Below are positions 21,573 to 56,819 of a stretch of 64,000 nucleotides of DNA, one piece after another. Within the stretch, counting starts at the first letter, position 1, and the number at the start of each line of letters is the position of its first letter. Below the pieces are notes generated by a model that was given only the letters and a program-made list of their open reading frames with translations, made no database searches and had not been told where the DNA came from. The stretch comes from Hemibagrus wyckioides (lineage: Eukaryota; Chordata; Actinopteri; Siluriformes; Bagridae): positions 12,213,336 to 12,277,335 of the forward strand of contig NC_080717.1 of the NCBI RefSeq assembly GCF_019097595.1, read 5' to 3'. Made by a program: the position numbers and the translations under genes.

Positions 21573-22324
21573 GGTATGTCCGAATTGCACCATGACATTC
21601 CACCATGATTATTAAAGCTTTATTATCTACTGGAGTCGACAGTATTATCTTAAAAAAAGGTTATGCTAGGCTGCTTATTAGTGGTTAATCACGGCTGGCC
21701 GTTATTTTCGTATTATACCACGATCGCTAAAGCTAACTAAGGTTTTGTGCTTGCGCGAAGGCCCTTCGTGGTGAGGCCCAGCAACGACCAGTGGTACAGG
21801 ACTGATTATGTATGCTGATTTCAAGTAAATTGGGTCGTCATGTAAATTGGCACAGTTAAACCGTATAATTTATTTTCTGGCCTGATATGTGAAAAGTCAA
21901 GATTTGGGTTACTGAGCCTTTGCAGCAGAACTGCGTGATAGAAATAGCACGACGTAAATCATTTGACATCATGTAAGGTGTTAGCATCGAACTGTACGCT
22001 GACTCCAAATGTCTTGTGGTAGGTTAATTACATATGCTTTCTCTAGTTTCTCTCCCATGGAAATATTCATGAATGATATATTACAAGTATTTATAATTAC
22101 ATACATAATATGTATTCCTGTAACAGTTCAATTAATGTACATATTTTTTAAATGACAAAACATGGTTTACTTGGGACAGTACAAGAAAATACAGAAATTA
22201 ATATGGTAAAATTATGCATATGCTGTAAAGTAAGAATGGTTGTGTTAATAGTACACAGTATAATGTATATTAGTTTTTTTAATAGCAATTAACAATATGG
22301 AAAGTAAATAATGAAAGAGAGAAA
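21573..22324. other. Unassigned sequence, possible fam199x 5' intron
   Basis: No exon or clear repeat. Some CpG-containing sequence near 21690-21970 continues from the candidate promoter. Confidence 0.35.
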
Positions 22325-22625
22325 TCTAAAACAAATCAGTATTTGGTGTGACCACCCTTTGCCTGCAAATAACATAAATTCTTCTCGGTATACTTGCACA
22401 CAGTTTTTGAAGGAACCCGGCCGGTAGATTTTTCCAAACATCTTGAGGAACTGAACACAGATCTTCTGTGGATGTACGCTGCCTCAAATTCTTCTGTATG
22501 TAATCCCAGACCGACTTGATGATATTGACATCATGGCTCTGTGGGGGTCAAACCATCACTTCCAGGCCTCCTTGTTCTTCACTATGTTGAAGATAGTTCT
22601 TAATTACATTGGTTGTATGTTTGCG
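22325..22625 (-). mobile_element. Tc1-like transposon remnant
   Basis: 'cagtatttggtgtgaccacc' and 'cacagatcttctgtggatgt' are typical of a common fish Tc1-like family read backwards. Its partner end is missing; the sequence passes into LINE DNA at about 22630. Confidence 0.5.
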
Positions 22626-22629
22626 GTCA

Positions 22630-23290
22630 CGGTCCATTTTTAAAGTGCAGATGTGCAAAGTCCTCTTTGTATATAAACGGGAGCAGACTGTGCAACATGT
22701 ATGTTTATGTGTTGTATTGTGTGCCACAGTCCTGTAATGTGCAAATGTCCAGTGTGGTTGGTTGGAGTTCCAACACATGTGTAGGAGCATAGTAGGTCTA
22801 ATTAATTGAGTCCTATGTGAGGTTCTGATTGAGAGACTGTATAGCCTGCGGGAAGAAGCTTCTCCTCAGTCTCTCAGTGTTGGCCTTCAGGGAGCGGAAG
22901 AACTTCCTTGACCTCAACAGAAAGAAAAGTCCATTGTTGGGATGGCTGAGGTCCTTCACGATCTTCTTGGCATTGGACCAGCACTGCTTGTTGGTCGAGT
23001 GCAGGTCAGGGAGCTTGGTACGGATGATGCTCTCTCTCAGCTGATCGCACCACCCTCTGAAGAGCTCATCTGTCCTGCATGGTGCTGTTCCCGAATCAGG
23101 TGGTGATGTTTCCCGTCAGTATGCTCTCTATGGTACAGGAATAAAAGTTCCTTAGCACCTTAGCAGGCAGTCTAAAGTCTCTCAAGCGTCTGAGGTGGAA
23201 GAGACGCTATCGGGCCTTATTCACCACGGTGTTGATGTGACAGGACCATGACAGATCCTGCATGATGTAAACTCAGAGGTCTTGTGTCTT
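22630..23290 (-). mobile_element. Truncated Rex1-like LINE copy
   Basis: In reverse orientation this repeats the 14394-14860 part of the LINE described above: 'gcgggaagaagcttctcctc', 'ttgttgggatggctgaggtc' and 'cttcacgatcttcttggc'. It represents the RT C-terminus plus part of the 3' UTR, with many changes. It is older or less constrained than the 12455-16354 copy. Confidence 0.75.
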
Positions 23291-23407
23291 GTTGCTGTGC
23301 TCAGTCTTGCCATGGTGTATGACCTGTGACATGAAAATGTCTACCATAATCTCACCTTAGTAGCCACCTACATCGCTGTTTCTGTTTCAGCGGATGACTG
23401 TTTCAAC

Positions 23408-24528
23408 TAGGGATGCAACAATACAGTTAACCCACGGTTCAATATGTACCGCGTTTTTTTAACCACGGTTTTTTTCCCCATTATTCTTTGCTTAGGTGAC
23501 AGGAACAGTAAGTATGTTAAGAAGAAAAAAAAAGGTTTTAGTTGCAATTCTCTTTATTTTACTTAAATGCAAAAATCAACATTCATTGTGTACTGAAAAT
23601 AGTGAGATATAAAAATTAGTATGACTTTATTACAGGGGACGGGTTTTGAGTACAGCGCTCTTTTTTTTTTTCCCAATCCATCATGTAATGACCAGTCACG
23701 GTGAAATAACTCTCTGTTGCCCCTGAGGTCCTACTATCTGTTATTAGAGCAAGGCTTTGCGCTTTAGCTGATTCGTTTTCGATTTTTTTGCACGTTTTTT
23801 CGTAGAGGTCGGGAAAAAAGGACATAGTGTGTAAGGTGGGCTGAGCACTTTTATAAGTTGCCGAAAGCCCACATCACCGATCATAGAAAACGGCTGTAAA
23901 TCTTTAGCAATTATTATTTTTAAATTATTTTTTCTGTCTCTCGGAACCAGTTGGGTATGAATGCTGGAAAGAATCAGCTAGGTACTGTTGCTTTTTGGAT
24001 GCCTGTGTTACTTGCTCTGCCATCCTGCTTCCAGGCAGTGATATCACTGGGTGATGGAGCTGCAGATGTGCAGTCCTACTGTAAGTATTTCCATTTGAGT
24101 AGGTAACTTGTGTGTAACAGTGCTTAAACACAGTCATTTTTTGTTTAGCATTTTTGTTTCATCGGCATCATAGTCCACAACAAATCCAAAATGTTCCCAC
24201 ACCACCGATCTGAAAGACGGCACTGCTTCCTCGTATTTGTCTCACTTCACCACTCTCCAGGGTTAGATTGTTGAAATCTGACACCAGCATCACAAGCATG
24301 TTTAAGTGCCCCTAACTTCAGTGCTCACTGATTGGATATTTACTCGCGGGGAGGCGTGTCTGTCTCAGCGCGTAGACATACAGTACAGGCAAACAAACAG
24401 GTGGTTCAGAGAGTGGTTAATATTATTTTAAGGAAAAACCGAAAAAAACGCGGTTCACAAACGCGTATTGAACCCTGGAGGTCGTACCGAACGGTTCAAT
24501 TATTATATTGAGTATTGTGGCATCCCTA
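23408..24528 (-). mobile_element. hAT transposon relic with transposase remnants
   Basis: The ends tagggatgcaacaatac (23408) and gtattgtggcatcccta (24528) are near-complementary. The flanking 8-mers gtttcaac and gcttcaaa are a decayed match. Minus-strand frames give a BED-finger-like part (24137-23925, 'FKHCYTQVTYSNGNT' and 'AHLQLHHPVISL'). A catalytic-core part follows (23825-23616, 'LALITDSRTSGATESYFTV'). Most of the transposase is deleted. Confidence 0.75.
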
Positions 24529-25075
24529 GCTTCAAACTACATATGAAATTGATGATCATTAGCACCTACTTGGTATAATTGGTTACTCATTCATCTGACC
24601 CTGATCCTACAAAATCTCTGATTTTGTGCAAGTGTGTGACTGTGCAAGTGTGCGAGTTTAAGAATTGATGCTGGTTTGAAGGGTAGTCACACTAAATATT
24701 GATTCATAGTTACATTTGAAATTGCATTACAAATTGATATTTGTAAATTTGATAAAAATAAATTTATAAAATATATATTTTTTGAAAGCATTCTTACTTT
24801 ACAGCATGTCTTCACACCTGCCTAGATCATTTATCTGTAACAATTTAATCAGCAAGTCAACCATCTAAAACATCAAAGATTACACAGAAACACTACCATT
24901 TGCTACTTAATTCCTCCCAGTGCATAATAAGTTAATATCTAGTGAGCCAATTATGAGTTTATATTTGGCTGTCCCTTTATCAGTAGAGTGACCAGTTATT
25001 TTCAGTGTAAATTAGAATTAAAAATGGCTAAACAAAAACAGTTTAAAAAAAAAAAAACTCTTGTTGGTCTATACT

Positions 25076-25078
<3 letters not shown>
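24529..25078. other. No recognisable feature
   Basis: AT-rich sequence upstream of the fam199x coding start, with no motif recognised. Confidence 0.4.
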
Positions 25079-25112
<34 letters not shown>

Positions 25113-25345
25113 CTGCTCAAAAGTTTGGGATCAGTTGCCAATCCATCTTGTAGGAGATGCTCCAGGAAGCATCTCATCAGATTATCTTGAAAAATTGAAT
25201 GCTGCAAAAGGGTTTTTTTGTTTGTTTGTTTTTTTGACGAAGGCAAAGTTTGAAGAAAACATTCATTTCCATCAAAATCATTATTTCTTTAAACTTTAAA
25301 ACAATCAAATTTTTGAGTGATCCCAAACTTCGCTAGTGGTAGTAT
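25079..25345. mobile_element. (CA)n tract and Tc1-type MITE remnant
   Basis: About 15 CA units precede 'ctactgctcaaaagtttggg'. Near 25325 the near-complement 'gatcccaaacttcgctagtg' appears. Together they form imperfect terminal repeats of a roughly 230-bp element. It ends about 85 bp before the first fam199x coding exon. Confidence 0.5.
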
Positions 25346-25382
25346 GTATATATATTTATAACTATGTATAGTCAGGTTCTGA

Positions 25383-47939
<22,557 letters not shown>

Positions 47940-48060
47940 TGAGATCAAATTATTCGGTGCTCCCTCTAATCCATGTCATTCCACCTCTGTCACTCTTTGT
48001 ACATAAAACAACTTCAAAGTAACAAACAAAAAATGTTAAATAAATAAAATAAAATAATAA
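47940..48060 (+). other. fam199x 3' untranslated region, start
   Basis: The sequence after the stop carries overlapping AATAAA signals around 48040-48055 ('aaataaataaaataaaataa'). The transcript may end near here or use later sites. Confidence 0.5.
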
Positions 48061-48322
48061 TGAAAAGATAAAAATTATATGGCAGTATTTAACATTAAAA
48101 TAATTCACAGCTACTAGTCAAACTAGACAAAAAATTTGTCCATCAGTTTCTTCCATATTCACATGGGTGGTATGAAAAAAAAAAAAAACAAGAGAAATTG
48201 ATGGTTCTAGATCCAAGGTCTTGCTCAATAATATGAACACAAAGAAGCAAAATATCCATTAGTGTCTGTGGATCAATAATTTTTGACTTATTTTACTTTG
48301 TAATATGTACTTTTGTGTTTTG

Positions 48323-48331
<9 letters not shown>

Positions 48332-48404
<73 letters not shown>

Positions 48405-48415
48405 ATATATATGTA

Positions 48416-48510
<95 letters not shown>

Positions 48511-48527
48511 GTATATGTATGTATATA

Positions 48528-48597
<70 letters not shown>
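48332..48597. repeat. Very long (TA)n microsatellite
   Basis: About 265 bp of TA units with scattered GTA interruptions. Tyr/Ile-only open frames on both strands are artefacts of the repeat. Confidence 0.95.
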
Positions 48598-48601
<4 letters not shown>

Positions 48602-48602
48602 A

Positions 48603-48985
48603 CAGCTCTGGAAAAAAAAGAGACCACTGCAAAATAATCAGTTTATGTTGTTTTCTTACAGATGCATATATTGGTGAGATGCACCGTTTTGTTTAATTTT
48701 TTGTGAACTGCTGGCAATATTTCTCCTAAATTCAAAATATAACTATTTAGAGTGTATATTTAAAGGAAATAACAACAGATCTAAATAACCCAAGATCATG
48801 CAGTATTTGCAGAGCTTTAATAACTCAAATAAAACAAAATGCAAATAATTTGTAAACAAATTGTGTTAAAAATTGTTTTGCGGTTTGTGACCACCCATCT
48901 TCATCTTGATGACATTCCAGAGGTTTTCAATAGGGTTTAAATCTGGAGATTGGGCAGTGGTCTCTTATTTTTTTTTCCAGAGCTG
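48603..48985. mobile_element. TA-flanked MITE, copy 2
   Basis: The ends cagctctggaaaaaaaagag and 'tttttttccagagctg' are terminal repeats flanked by TA, giving a 383-bp element. The inner part, for example 'agaccactgc', is mirrored by 'gcagtggtct' at the right. It is the reverse-oriented relative of 32842-33359. It has no coding capacity. Confidence 0.82.
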
Positions 48986-48987
48986 TA

Positions 48988-49036
48988 TATGTGTGTGTAT
49001 GTATGTATGTATATGTATGTGTGTATGTATGTATGT

Positions 49037-49072
<36 letters not shown>

Positions 49073-49103
49073 GTATGTATATGTATATGTATATGTATAT
49101 GTG

Positions 49104-49146
<43 letters not shown>

Positions 49147-49175
49147 ATATATATATATATGCATGCATACATACA
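48988..49175. repeat. Compound GT/TATG/TA microsatellite
   Basis: Mixed tgtg, tatg and ta units. The overlapping open frames on both strands are repeat artefacts. Confidence 0.95.
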
Positions 49176-49606
49176 CAGAGGGGCCCAAAAAAAGAAACAC
49201 ACTTCAAAAAATATATGCATAAGAATATGCATTATGACTAGGTGCTCAAAGTGGTAACCATAAGCATCCAGACACTTTTGATTTTGCCGAACTACTGTAT
49301 GAACATCAAATTTATGCAATTGTTAGTTGTGTTGGTGGCAATGGTCCAAACACACATTGCCAATGTCGTTGAACTACACACGTGTAAATTTACAATACCA
49401 CTTTACAATGATCTTGCATTGCTCAAAGGTCTGCCATTTTCTGTGGCTCTTTTCTGATGTTTACAACTCCATCAACGGTCACAACTACTGACGTCTTTAC
49501 AGGAAACATATCACACATTTCTGCCATAAACCAATTTGAGTTTTTTAAAAAAAAAAGGCCATAGATAACAACTGTTGAAGTGTCTATACATTTTTGGGCC
49601 CCTCTG
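49176..49606. mobile_element. 431-bp MITE-like element with GC-rich ends
   Basis: The left end cagaggggcccaaaaa is the exact complement of the right end tttttgggcccctctg. A TA follows the right end; the left flank (acacagagg) is not a clean TA. The interior, such as 'ttgccgaactactgtatgaa', shows no protein motif. Confidence 0.75.
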
Positions 49607-50215
49607 TATAGATATTTACCTTCTAAATAGTTTATTCCTTATAGTGTGTACCTCTAATTTGAGACTTGAGTTTAACCTTTGTTGGAGAGACTCAAACTAG
49701 TTTTTGTGTCGTTATTTCGTGAGAGTTTCCTAAATTTCCATTTTATGTTAACTTTTGTTCAGTACAGGACATGTTGTAATTCTGGATTTCATTCCTAACT
49801 GACAGGGGCAGACCTTAAACACCTGGTTAACCTACACTGATCTTGAAAGAATGCATGGCGATGCCCAGATAAAAGTAGTACAGACCTTTTAGAGCAGCAC
49901 ACTTATGAACATGATAACGAGACATTTCTCATGGAGTTGCATGCTGGGCATCCAGCCTGCATGTAAGCCAAGGTTTGGTCAGTTTTGTTTATACATGGTT
50001 GGTTCACATGTCTTGCCCTACTGATCAAATTGCCAATGACTGTCCTAGGAATCTTATTGTCCAGCAGCGATGTTATTTTTATATTAAAATGTTACATCAT
50101 GTGGTCACCATGTGACTTTCTGCTAGGGTCACACTATGTATGCACACATGCACAAGAAGGTAACCACCTTGACAATTATCCAGTGTTACAATTTGCTACT
50201 TAGAAGTTGTACATT
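49607..50215. other. No recognisable feature
   Basis: Unassigned AT-rich sequence. Confidence 0.4.
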
Positions 50216-50217
50216 AC

Positions 50218-50402
50218 ATTTACATTTGCATTTACATTGATGGCAGTTGGCAGGCACCCTTATCTAGAGCGAATTACATTTATCTTATACAACTGAGCAA
50301 TTGAGGGTTAAGGGCCTTGCTCAGGGGCCCAGTGATGGTAGCTTGGTGGTCCTGGGATTCAAACTCACAAATGTCTTCCAGTGCTTTAACTACCACTTCC
50401 CA
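50218..50402 (-). mobile_element. Decayed SINE-like repeat
   Basis: 'gggttaagggccttgctcag' and 'gggcccagtgatggtagctt' match the SINE at 1504-1760. The start 'catttacatttgcatttaca' with 'ggcacccttatctagagcga' is a common fish repeat end. The tRNA-like end on the right is eroded. Confidence 0.6.
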
Positions 50403-50479
50403 TTAGAAAGTTACTTGTTTTTCTAACATTTCATTGTCAGACTAGTAGTCCTAATTGTATAGTTTAAAATAATAGTAAT

Positions 50480-50878
50480 ACACAGCCAAAACTATGTGGG
50501 CAAATGACCATCATACCCATTTGTTCTTGTTAAACATCCTTTTCCAAATGGCAATTAAGATGGAGCTGCCCCCCTTCTTTGCTGCTGGAACATCCTCAAC
50601 TGTTCTTGGAAAGCCATTCATAAAAATTGGGAATAAGGCTATCAGGACTTTTGCGCATTCAGCCACTGGCTCAATGCTGGCCACTTGAGTTCTTCCTCAT
50701 CAACAAACCATGTCTTTATGGATCAGCTTTGTGCACAGGGTGTTGTCATTTTGGAACATGTTTTGCCTTAGTTCCAGTCTAGGTAAATCTTGTGTGCTTC
50801 CAGTGTTGTGGTAACAGTATTGGAAAGGTACATGGGTCTGATGACCAGGTGTCCAATGTACTTTTGGCCGTATAGTGT
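50480..50878 (-). mobile_element. Decayed Tc1-like element or MITE
   Basis: 'acagccaaaactatgtgggc' on the left and 'tgtacttttggccgtatagt' on the right are diverged inverted ends. The interior 'ccatgtctttatggatcagc' and 'cattttggaacatg' is backward Tc1 transposase-region sequence. Confidence 0.6.
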
Positions 50879-51029
50879 ATCCACACACACTCTTATTAAC
50901 ATATCACATTGAACTGGTGCCATACTGTTTTATTCAGTGTTTATATGTACTGTTAAATACAATATTATTAATAGTGGTACAACTTAGCATGATGTGGTTG
51001 CAGAGTTTAATTTTGAAAATCTCACTTTA

Positions 51030-51240
51030 AATATATTCAGTTGCATTTTATTTGCAGAGCACATTTTAAAATGGACATTGTCACAATTAGCTTTACAGAA
51101 ATCTAAATATAAAACTTGAATTTTATATTTAATGAGCAAGCCAGAAACAACTGTGTCAAGTCCCTAAGGCGACAAGAGGAAGAAACCTCAAGAGGAGCCA
51201 AACTTAAAATGAACCCACCCTCATCTGGTGACACTTTAAT
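51030..51240 (-). mobile_element. L2-type LINE 3' end fragment
   Basis: 'ttgcattttatttgcagagc' with 'aaatggacattgtcacaa' and 'gaagaaacctcaagaggag' match, with divergence, the 3' UTR of the L2-type relics near 2760-2970. Confidence 0.6.
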
Positions 51241-53218
51241 AATTATATACTACAATGTCAAGTAGTGTTCAGCAGTGCTAACCTGAGTATGAGCATTATT
51301 AGAGATTTTAGATTAAGTTTCTTTAAGTATAAAACTAATGTTTTCAACAATTCAATGGGATTTGAGAGCAAAATGTTCTTAGCAATTGTTGGCTTAAGGC
51401 TATCCAAGAAAGAATATCTGCTACCATCTTAAGGTGTCTGTCTGGTACCATCCACAGTAAAGCCATGGTTTCCATGAATTTGTTGTTAAGAATCACACAG
51501 TGATCCACAAGCCTCATACAGATCAAGACCCCTGGGGTAAACAGTAAGGAACACTATGCCAATGAGATGTCAGAAACCTTTGATGAGGATGATGAAGTAC
51601 ATTCCATCATCCCATCAACTCAACACACATACACATCAACAAAACAGTTGATCGTCACAGACACATCTGTCTAGACAATCCCTATCTGTCAGGAAATTGA
51701 AAGTGCCACAGTTGGTGAGTAAAATACAAGTGTATAAAGATTCCAATCATACAGCATGGTCATGTTAACCAAAACAAAACCAAAAAAAAAGTGGAAAAAT
51801 TATTCGCCAAAACACATCCAAAGTTACAGACCAAAGTATTCAACTAAAGTCTCAACACTTCAGAGTTACTTCCCCTAGAGGAACAAACTTACTTTATCAG
51901 TAAGTCTGGTATTGTTCGGGGACAAGATGGTCTCACCACAATTTATGCACAGAGTTTGTACTACTTAATCACTAACAAGGAACATAAACTGTGCTCATGA
52001 ACTATGACACGAGTCACATAAATTTGTTTGAATAAAGAGCACCATTATATGTTTACTTGTCAAAAATAAATAAATAAAAATAAATAAAATCCTGTACGTA
52101 AGTGGTTTTACATTATATTTGTCTTGTCCTATAAGGTAATGCATAAAAGAATCTTACAGGAATGGTTCAGAAAATATAATTTTCTTCTTATTGAGCTTAC
52201 TGGATCTTATTGGAATGCTTTAGGATTTTTTGATAAAAAATATCGTACCCAGGACTAAAGGACCAGAAAACAATCTCAGAATACGTTTTAACATTTATTT
52301 ATTTTATGGAAAAAGTTGCAATAATATTAAATGGTGATAGAGGCTGTCAGTCTCTTAACATTTTGGCATGTCTGTTTTTGTCCCATTGAAGAAAGGTCAT
52401 ACAGGTTTGGAAAAGTGTGTGTATATTATGTTATATAAGTTTCATTTTGGTGTAAACTATGTCTTTTCATTTATAGCTTCAGTACTAGTTTTATTAGCCT
52501 AAAAGTTATCTTTATAAATCTATTTATGAATGCATGAGTGTGAAGTCATTTGTCTGTTTGGGCTCTTACTCTAAAGATTTATATGCTGTATATTTTGTAT
52601 AAATAAAACAGTGAGTAATAGAATGAGGTGTGTGTTTAATAAACGATATACTTAGAAACATTGATTCTTCTATTTTGCACATATTGCCCACAATGGTGAA
52701 ATTTTTTTCAGTAAAATGTATTCATGTAGCATCTATTATATTCATGTATTATCTATTAACATTTTATAAAACACTGTTTTGTATGCTTATTTTCTAGTAT
52801 TTTAGTCTTGGATAATTGTATAATTTTGTTTGATTTAACCCTATTTGTTAATTAATAGATTAACTAAGAAACATCTTGACCTCAACTCCATTAATGTTAG
52901 GGATAAATTGGAAAGCTGATTGCACACAAGGCCTCTTCACCCAACACCAGTTCCTAACCTCGCTAATTCTTGTCACATACACCTTTCAAAAGGAGTGGAG
53001 GCTATAACAGACTATAATGGGGGAGTAATTCTAAAATTATTTTTCCCCCAAAAAGTGTACACACAGGTAAGATATCTGTAAACTTTTGGCTATACAGTGT
53101 TTCCTCACCAATGCTGACATGAACAGAGAGTAAAGAGATGAAAAAAGGCAGATTAAATGGCAGAAGGTAATATTGTAAGAAAGATTATGCTCCTTATGCT
53201 AAGGATTATGCTCATAAT
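51241..53218. other. Unassigned intergenic sequence
   Basis: About 2 kb without a motif-bearing frame, repeat end or RNA gene. AATAAA-like motifs occur by chance in AT-rich DNA. Confidence 0.45.
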
Positions 53219-54778
53219 CAGAGGTGGGTAGAGTATCCAAAATCTGTACTCAAGTAAAAGTACTTTAACTTTCAAGTAAAAGTAAAAGTACTTATAGAAA
53301 TATTTACTCAAGTAAAAGTAAAAGTAACAATCTTAAGAGTTACTTGAGTAAGAGTAAAAAAGTATCGGATGAAAAAACTACTCAAGTAGCTAGTTACTAG
53401 TTACTTCTGATCTGATTGATCTGATTGAGCGAAAAACTGGAATTTCAAACTACTTGGGACACTTTCACACACCTCTCCTTAAAAGTCTCTTTGTTCTGCT
53501 TTTATAAAATATAGGTTGAAGTAAAGTAGCCTATCTCAGTCCAGTGATGGCCACATTAACATTACATGACCTGTCATTTGCAATAAAATCTTAAACACAC
53601 CCAGGTGTTTTTCTAACAGTTAACTCTGTCTTTATTTTCACATTCACAACACAAACTTGTCAGCATCTGCATTTAAACAAGCTAACAGAGAACAAAAGAG
53701 AAGGGGTGGGTGTGTGTGTGCAGAGTGTGTGTTTATGTTTGTGTATGAACTTGTTTGTGTGTTTGCCCTTCAGTATGTGAATGTTTATTTTGTCATATGT
53801 TCTTCCTTGAACAATCAGTTTTACAGAATTTTACTGTGGACTGATCCTTGTTTTCTTGACTTGATTAGTTCTGCATAAACCTTAAGCTTGTTTGGTGAAT
53901 CCTCTGATGAAATAATAATATATGCATTTTATAAGTACATGCATTCTTTAGGTAGGAATAAAATCAAATACAATCCCGGTTTTATTTTCTATGTATGTTC
54001 TACACTTTGTTGAGGTGTCCGTATTTGTGTATAAATGCATGACGTCACAGTATGCTGTAAAATTGATGTAGTTTTGTGGAAAATTGGTGTGAAATTGTCC
54101 AGACGTTTAGAATGAACGTTTGTTCACGATCCTATGTTGTTTGTAGGGTTCACAACATATTGCTTGCACGAGAGGGTATACGAGGAAAAACTAAAATAAA
54201 GTCAATGTGCCCATAGTTACCAAATGACCATTAATAGGGTTCAAGAAGACATAACTGTAACACTTACTGCTCCGTGTTTTTTCAGGTTGGAGCTGGAATT
54301 CTTGTACACTGCGATGTCATTTGGTTTTGGTGAACACAGCATGTATCGCATTATGAAACTATTCTTTTTGACATCTTGGAGTGAAAACGGACTGAACTTG
54401 AGGCCATGGGTGATCTGCCTCCGTTAACTCGCACACGTCTTCCTCTGCTTCAGCTTCATCATCTTCCTCTAAACGCGCGCTAAACGCAAGCGGGAGATCC
54501 GTAACAGCCTCTCGCGAAGCAGCCTCTCCAACATCTCGCGAGACTTGCGAACAAGCCATATAAACTGATTATTTTAAAATCTCATATTACTTATTAACAT
54601 TTGACAGTAACGGAGGAACGCCGCCAAATGTAGCGAAGTAAAAGTAATTTTTTTTTTACTAAAAATGTACTCGAGTACGAGTAAACGTACACATCTTTAA
54701 AAATACTCTAAAAGCACAATTACCCCAAAAATTTACTCAAGTAAATGTAATTCGTTACTACCCACCTCTGCTCATAAT
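53211..54778. mobile_element. Non-autonomous hAT-type element with perfect 8-bp target duplication
   Basis: The element (53219-54770, 1552 bp) has ends cagaggtgggta and tacccacctctg, and is bracketed by ctcataat at 53211-53218 and 54771-54778. Both sub-terminal regions contain many 'aagtaaaagta'-type repeats and their complement. No transposase motif is found. A CpG-richer patch lies at 54470-54630. Confidence 0.85.
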
Positions 54779-54929
54779 CACTAATATAATTTCATGTGTA
54801 AATGTGTAATGTACGAAAATAGGTTAAATGATTTCAGATTAGATTTTTTGTTATTGGAACAATAGGAATACTAGATACATTTTTACTATTGTCAAGATAT
54901 TGTCACTAACGCTATTCTGGAAAAAACTT

Positions 54930-55370
54930 TTTTGGCATGGCTGTAGGGATTTCCCCATTTAACCAAAAGAACATGAGAGGTCAAACACTGATTACAGGCA
55001 GCCTGTCATGTATTCAGCATTCCAATTCATCCCAGATGTGTTCAGTGTGATCGAGTTCAGGGCTATCTGCTGGCCACTCGAGTTATGAACCACTACTTAT
55101 GAACCAACCTTGGCAGTTTCTGTTTCTTTTTTTCTCTATGCATTAGGGGGGTTGGATTCTCTCTTCAACTCTCTTCTCTCTTCAACTCCTCTGGGAATGT
55201 TTAGGAGTGTGTTTATGGGAATTTTTGACCATTCCTGTAGAAGCGCATTTGTTTCAGGTCAGGCACTGATGTTGGACGAGAAGGCCTGGCTCGCAGTCTC
55301 CACTCTAATTCGTCCCAAAGATGTTAGTTAGGGTTGAGGCCAGTCAAGGCCAGTACAAATTACAAGATGC
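54930..55370 (-). mobile_element. Tc1-like fragments
   Basis: 'aggagtgtgtttatgggaat', 'tttttgaccattcctgtaga' and 'gttggacgagaaggcctggc' at 55200-55290 are the reverse of the copy A and B transposase C-terminal region. 'attccaattcatcccagatg' near 55020 comes from a related, overlapping region. These may be the C-terminal side of the relic that continues at 56100. Confidence 0.7.
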
Positions 55371-56095
55371 TTCATGGAACATTTCATCAACCCCACAAAC
55401 TTTGAACAGTTTCAAAGCTCAGTGGCTGTATGTTTCTTATCACACATGATGACATCAGCCTAGCTCCTCAAGTTGAAACACTCCACCTGTTTCCTAGACA
55501 TCATTATATTCTACTTTTACATTTTACATTTCCCATTCAACTTTAATATAAAACATATACTTAAAAATGAGTGTTTTTATGATCATTTTGCTGTGTGAAA
55601 CATTTTTGAAACATGTTGAGAAGACATCATGGGTATGTCAGAGTCACCACCCCCTTTCCATGTTAATTATTCTAAGCTTATGGCTAATTTATGCATCATG
55701 TTTTAGCTTTAACTTAGGGTGAACTTGAATTTCCCCAAACCTTTATCAGTGTGCTTCAACAATGCAACGATTCTCCCCGACTTCAGCTGCAGGTGTCCCA
55801 TGGAACTAACATTGCTCTGAGCAGTACATCTGACCTTGACTCTAACTTCAACTTTAGAGGAGTTACAATAAATGCTGCTGTGCAGACTACATCTGTTTCT
55901 GATAAGACTTGCAATAAGACTGTTAATTCATTAGCTATACAAAGACTATTCATACTTAACAGACACACAAACAATGGGTCTTTCTTGTCTTGTCAAAACC
56001 TTACTTCATTAAACCAATAATAGAAATGGTGTTCAAAACTACTTATGATGTCACCTCATCCTTTTACAATGACAAATTCATATAGGCCTAGAAAA
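55371..56095. other. Unassigned sequence between Tc1 pieces
   Basis: No motif is recognised. The open frame at 55751-56020 has no family resemblance that I can see. The block may be an insertion within the Tc1 relic. Confidence 0.4.
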
Positions 56096-56478
56096 ATATC
56101 CCACAGTAAGCCCAACCCCTTAAAAACAACCCCAAAATTTACACTTGGCACAATGCAAGTACCATTCTCTTAGCAACCGCCAAACCCAGACTCGTCCAAT
56201 GGATTGCCAGACAGAAAAGCATGATTTGTCACTCCAGAGAACACATCTCCTTTTTTTAGAGTCCATTAATGGTGTGATTTACACCACTGCATCCGACGCT
56301 TTGCATTGTACCTGGTGATATAAGGCTTGAATGCAGCTGCTTGACCAGGAAAACCCATTCCATGAAGCTCTCTACGCACTGTTCTTGAGGTAATCCGAAG
56401 GCCACATGAAGTTTGGCGGTCTTTAACTTTGACTCTACAGAAAGTTGCTAACTTCTGCACATGTGCGCCTCAGCATGT

Positions 56479-56818
56479 TGTGGGAAACAAATTTTCTTGT
56501 GTTCTCGCAGAGGAAGGATCACTAACCTGTTCGGGAAAGGTCATAAACATTCTTTCTCACAACCAAATGGGTCGCAAATCTTAGTGGGTAAACATAGTCT
56601 CTAATAGGGGGTAGGGGAAAATGAGCAGGCTGCTTTAACACCACCTGAAAGACAGCCACCAAAGTCTGTATAAATACCAGAGGTTTCTTGTCTGTCTGTG
56701 GAGATCTTGATGACCACAGCACTTCTGAGTGTGTTCTAATCTTCAATAAAAGATTCCTGCAACATACTTCCAAGTCTCCGTGATCGCTCTTCTACTGGTC
56801 TTCGGTTAATTTACAACA
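56479..56818 (+). repeat. 5' LTR
   Basis: 340 bp from TGTGGGAAAC to TTACAACA. TATAAATA lies at 56669-56676 and AATAAA at 56745-56750, the order expected for the U3-R boundary and polyadenylation. Confidence 0.93.
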
Positions 56819-56819
56819 G

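Noticed and set aside
48259..48637. Open frames of 90-130 codons on both strands across 48.3-49.3 kb and 32.5-32.9 kb
   Set aside because: They are translations of TA, GT and CA microsatellites (Tyr/Ile, Val/Cys, His/Thr runs) with no gene evidence.
53657..53878. Small open frame with a Val/Cys-rich centre
   Set aside because: It lies inside the non-autonomous hAT element and spans a GT-rich tract; no domain or homologous motif.
55751..56020. An 89-codon frame near 55.8 kb as a gene
   Set aside because: No recognisable motif, no splice or promoter context, and it lies between Tc1 fragments.
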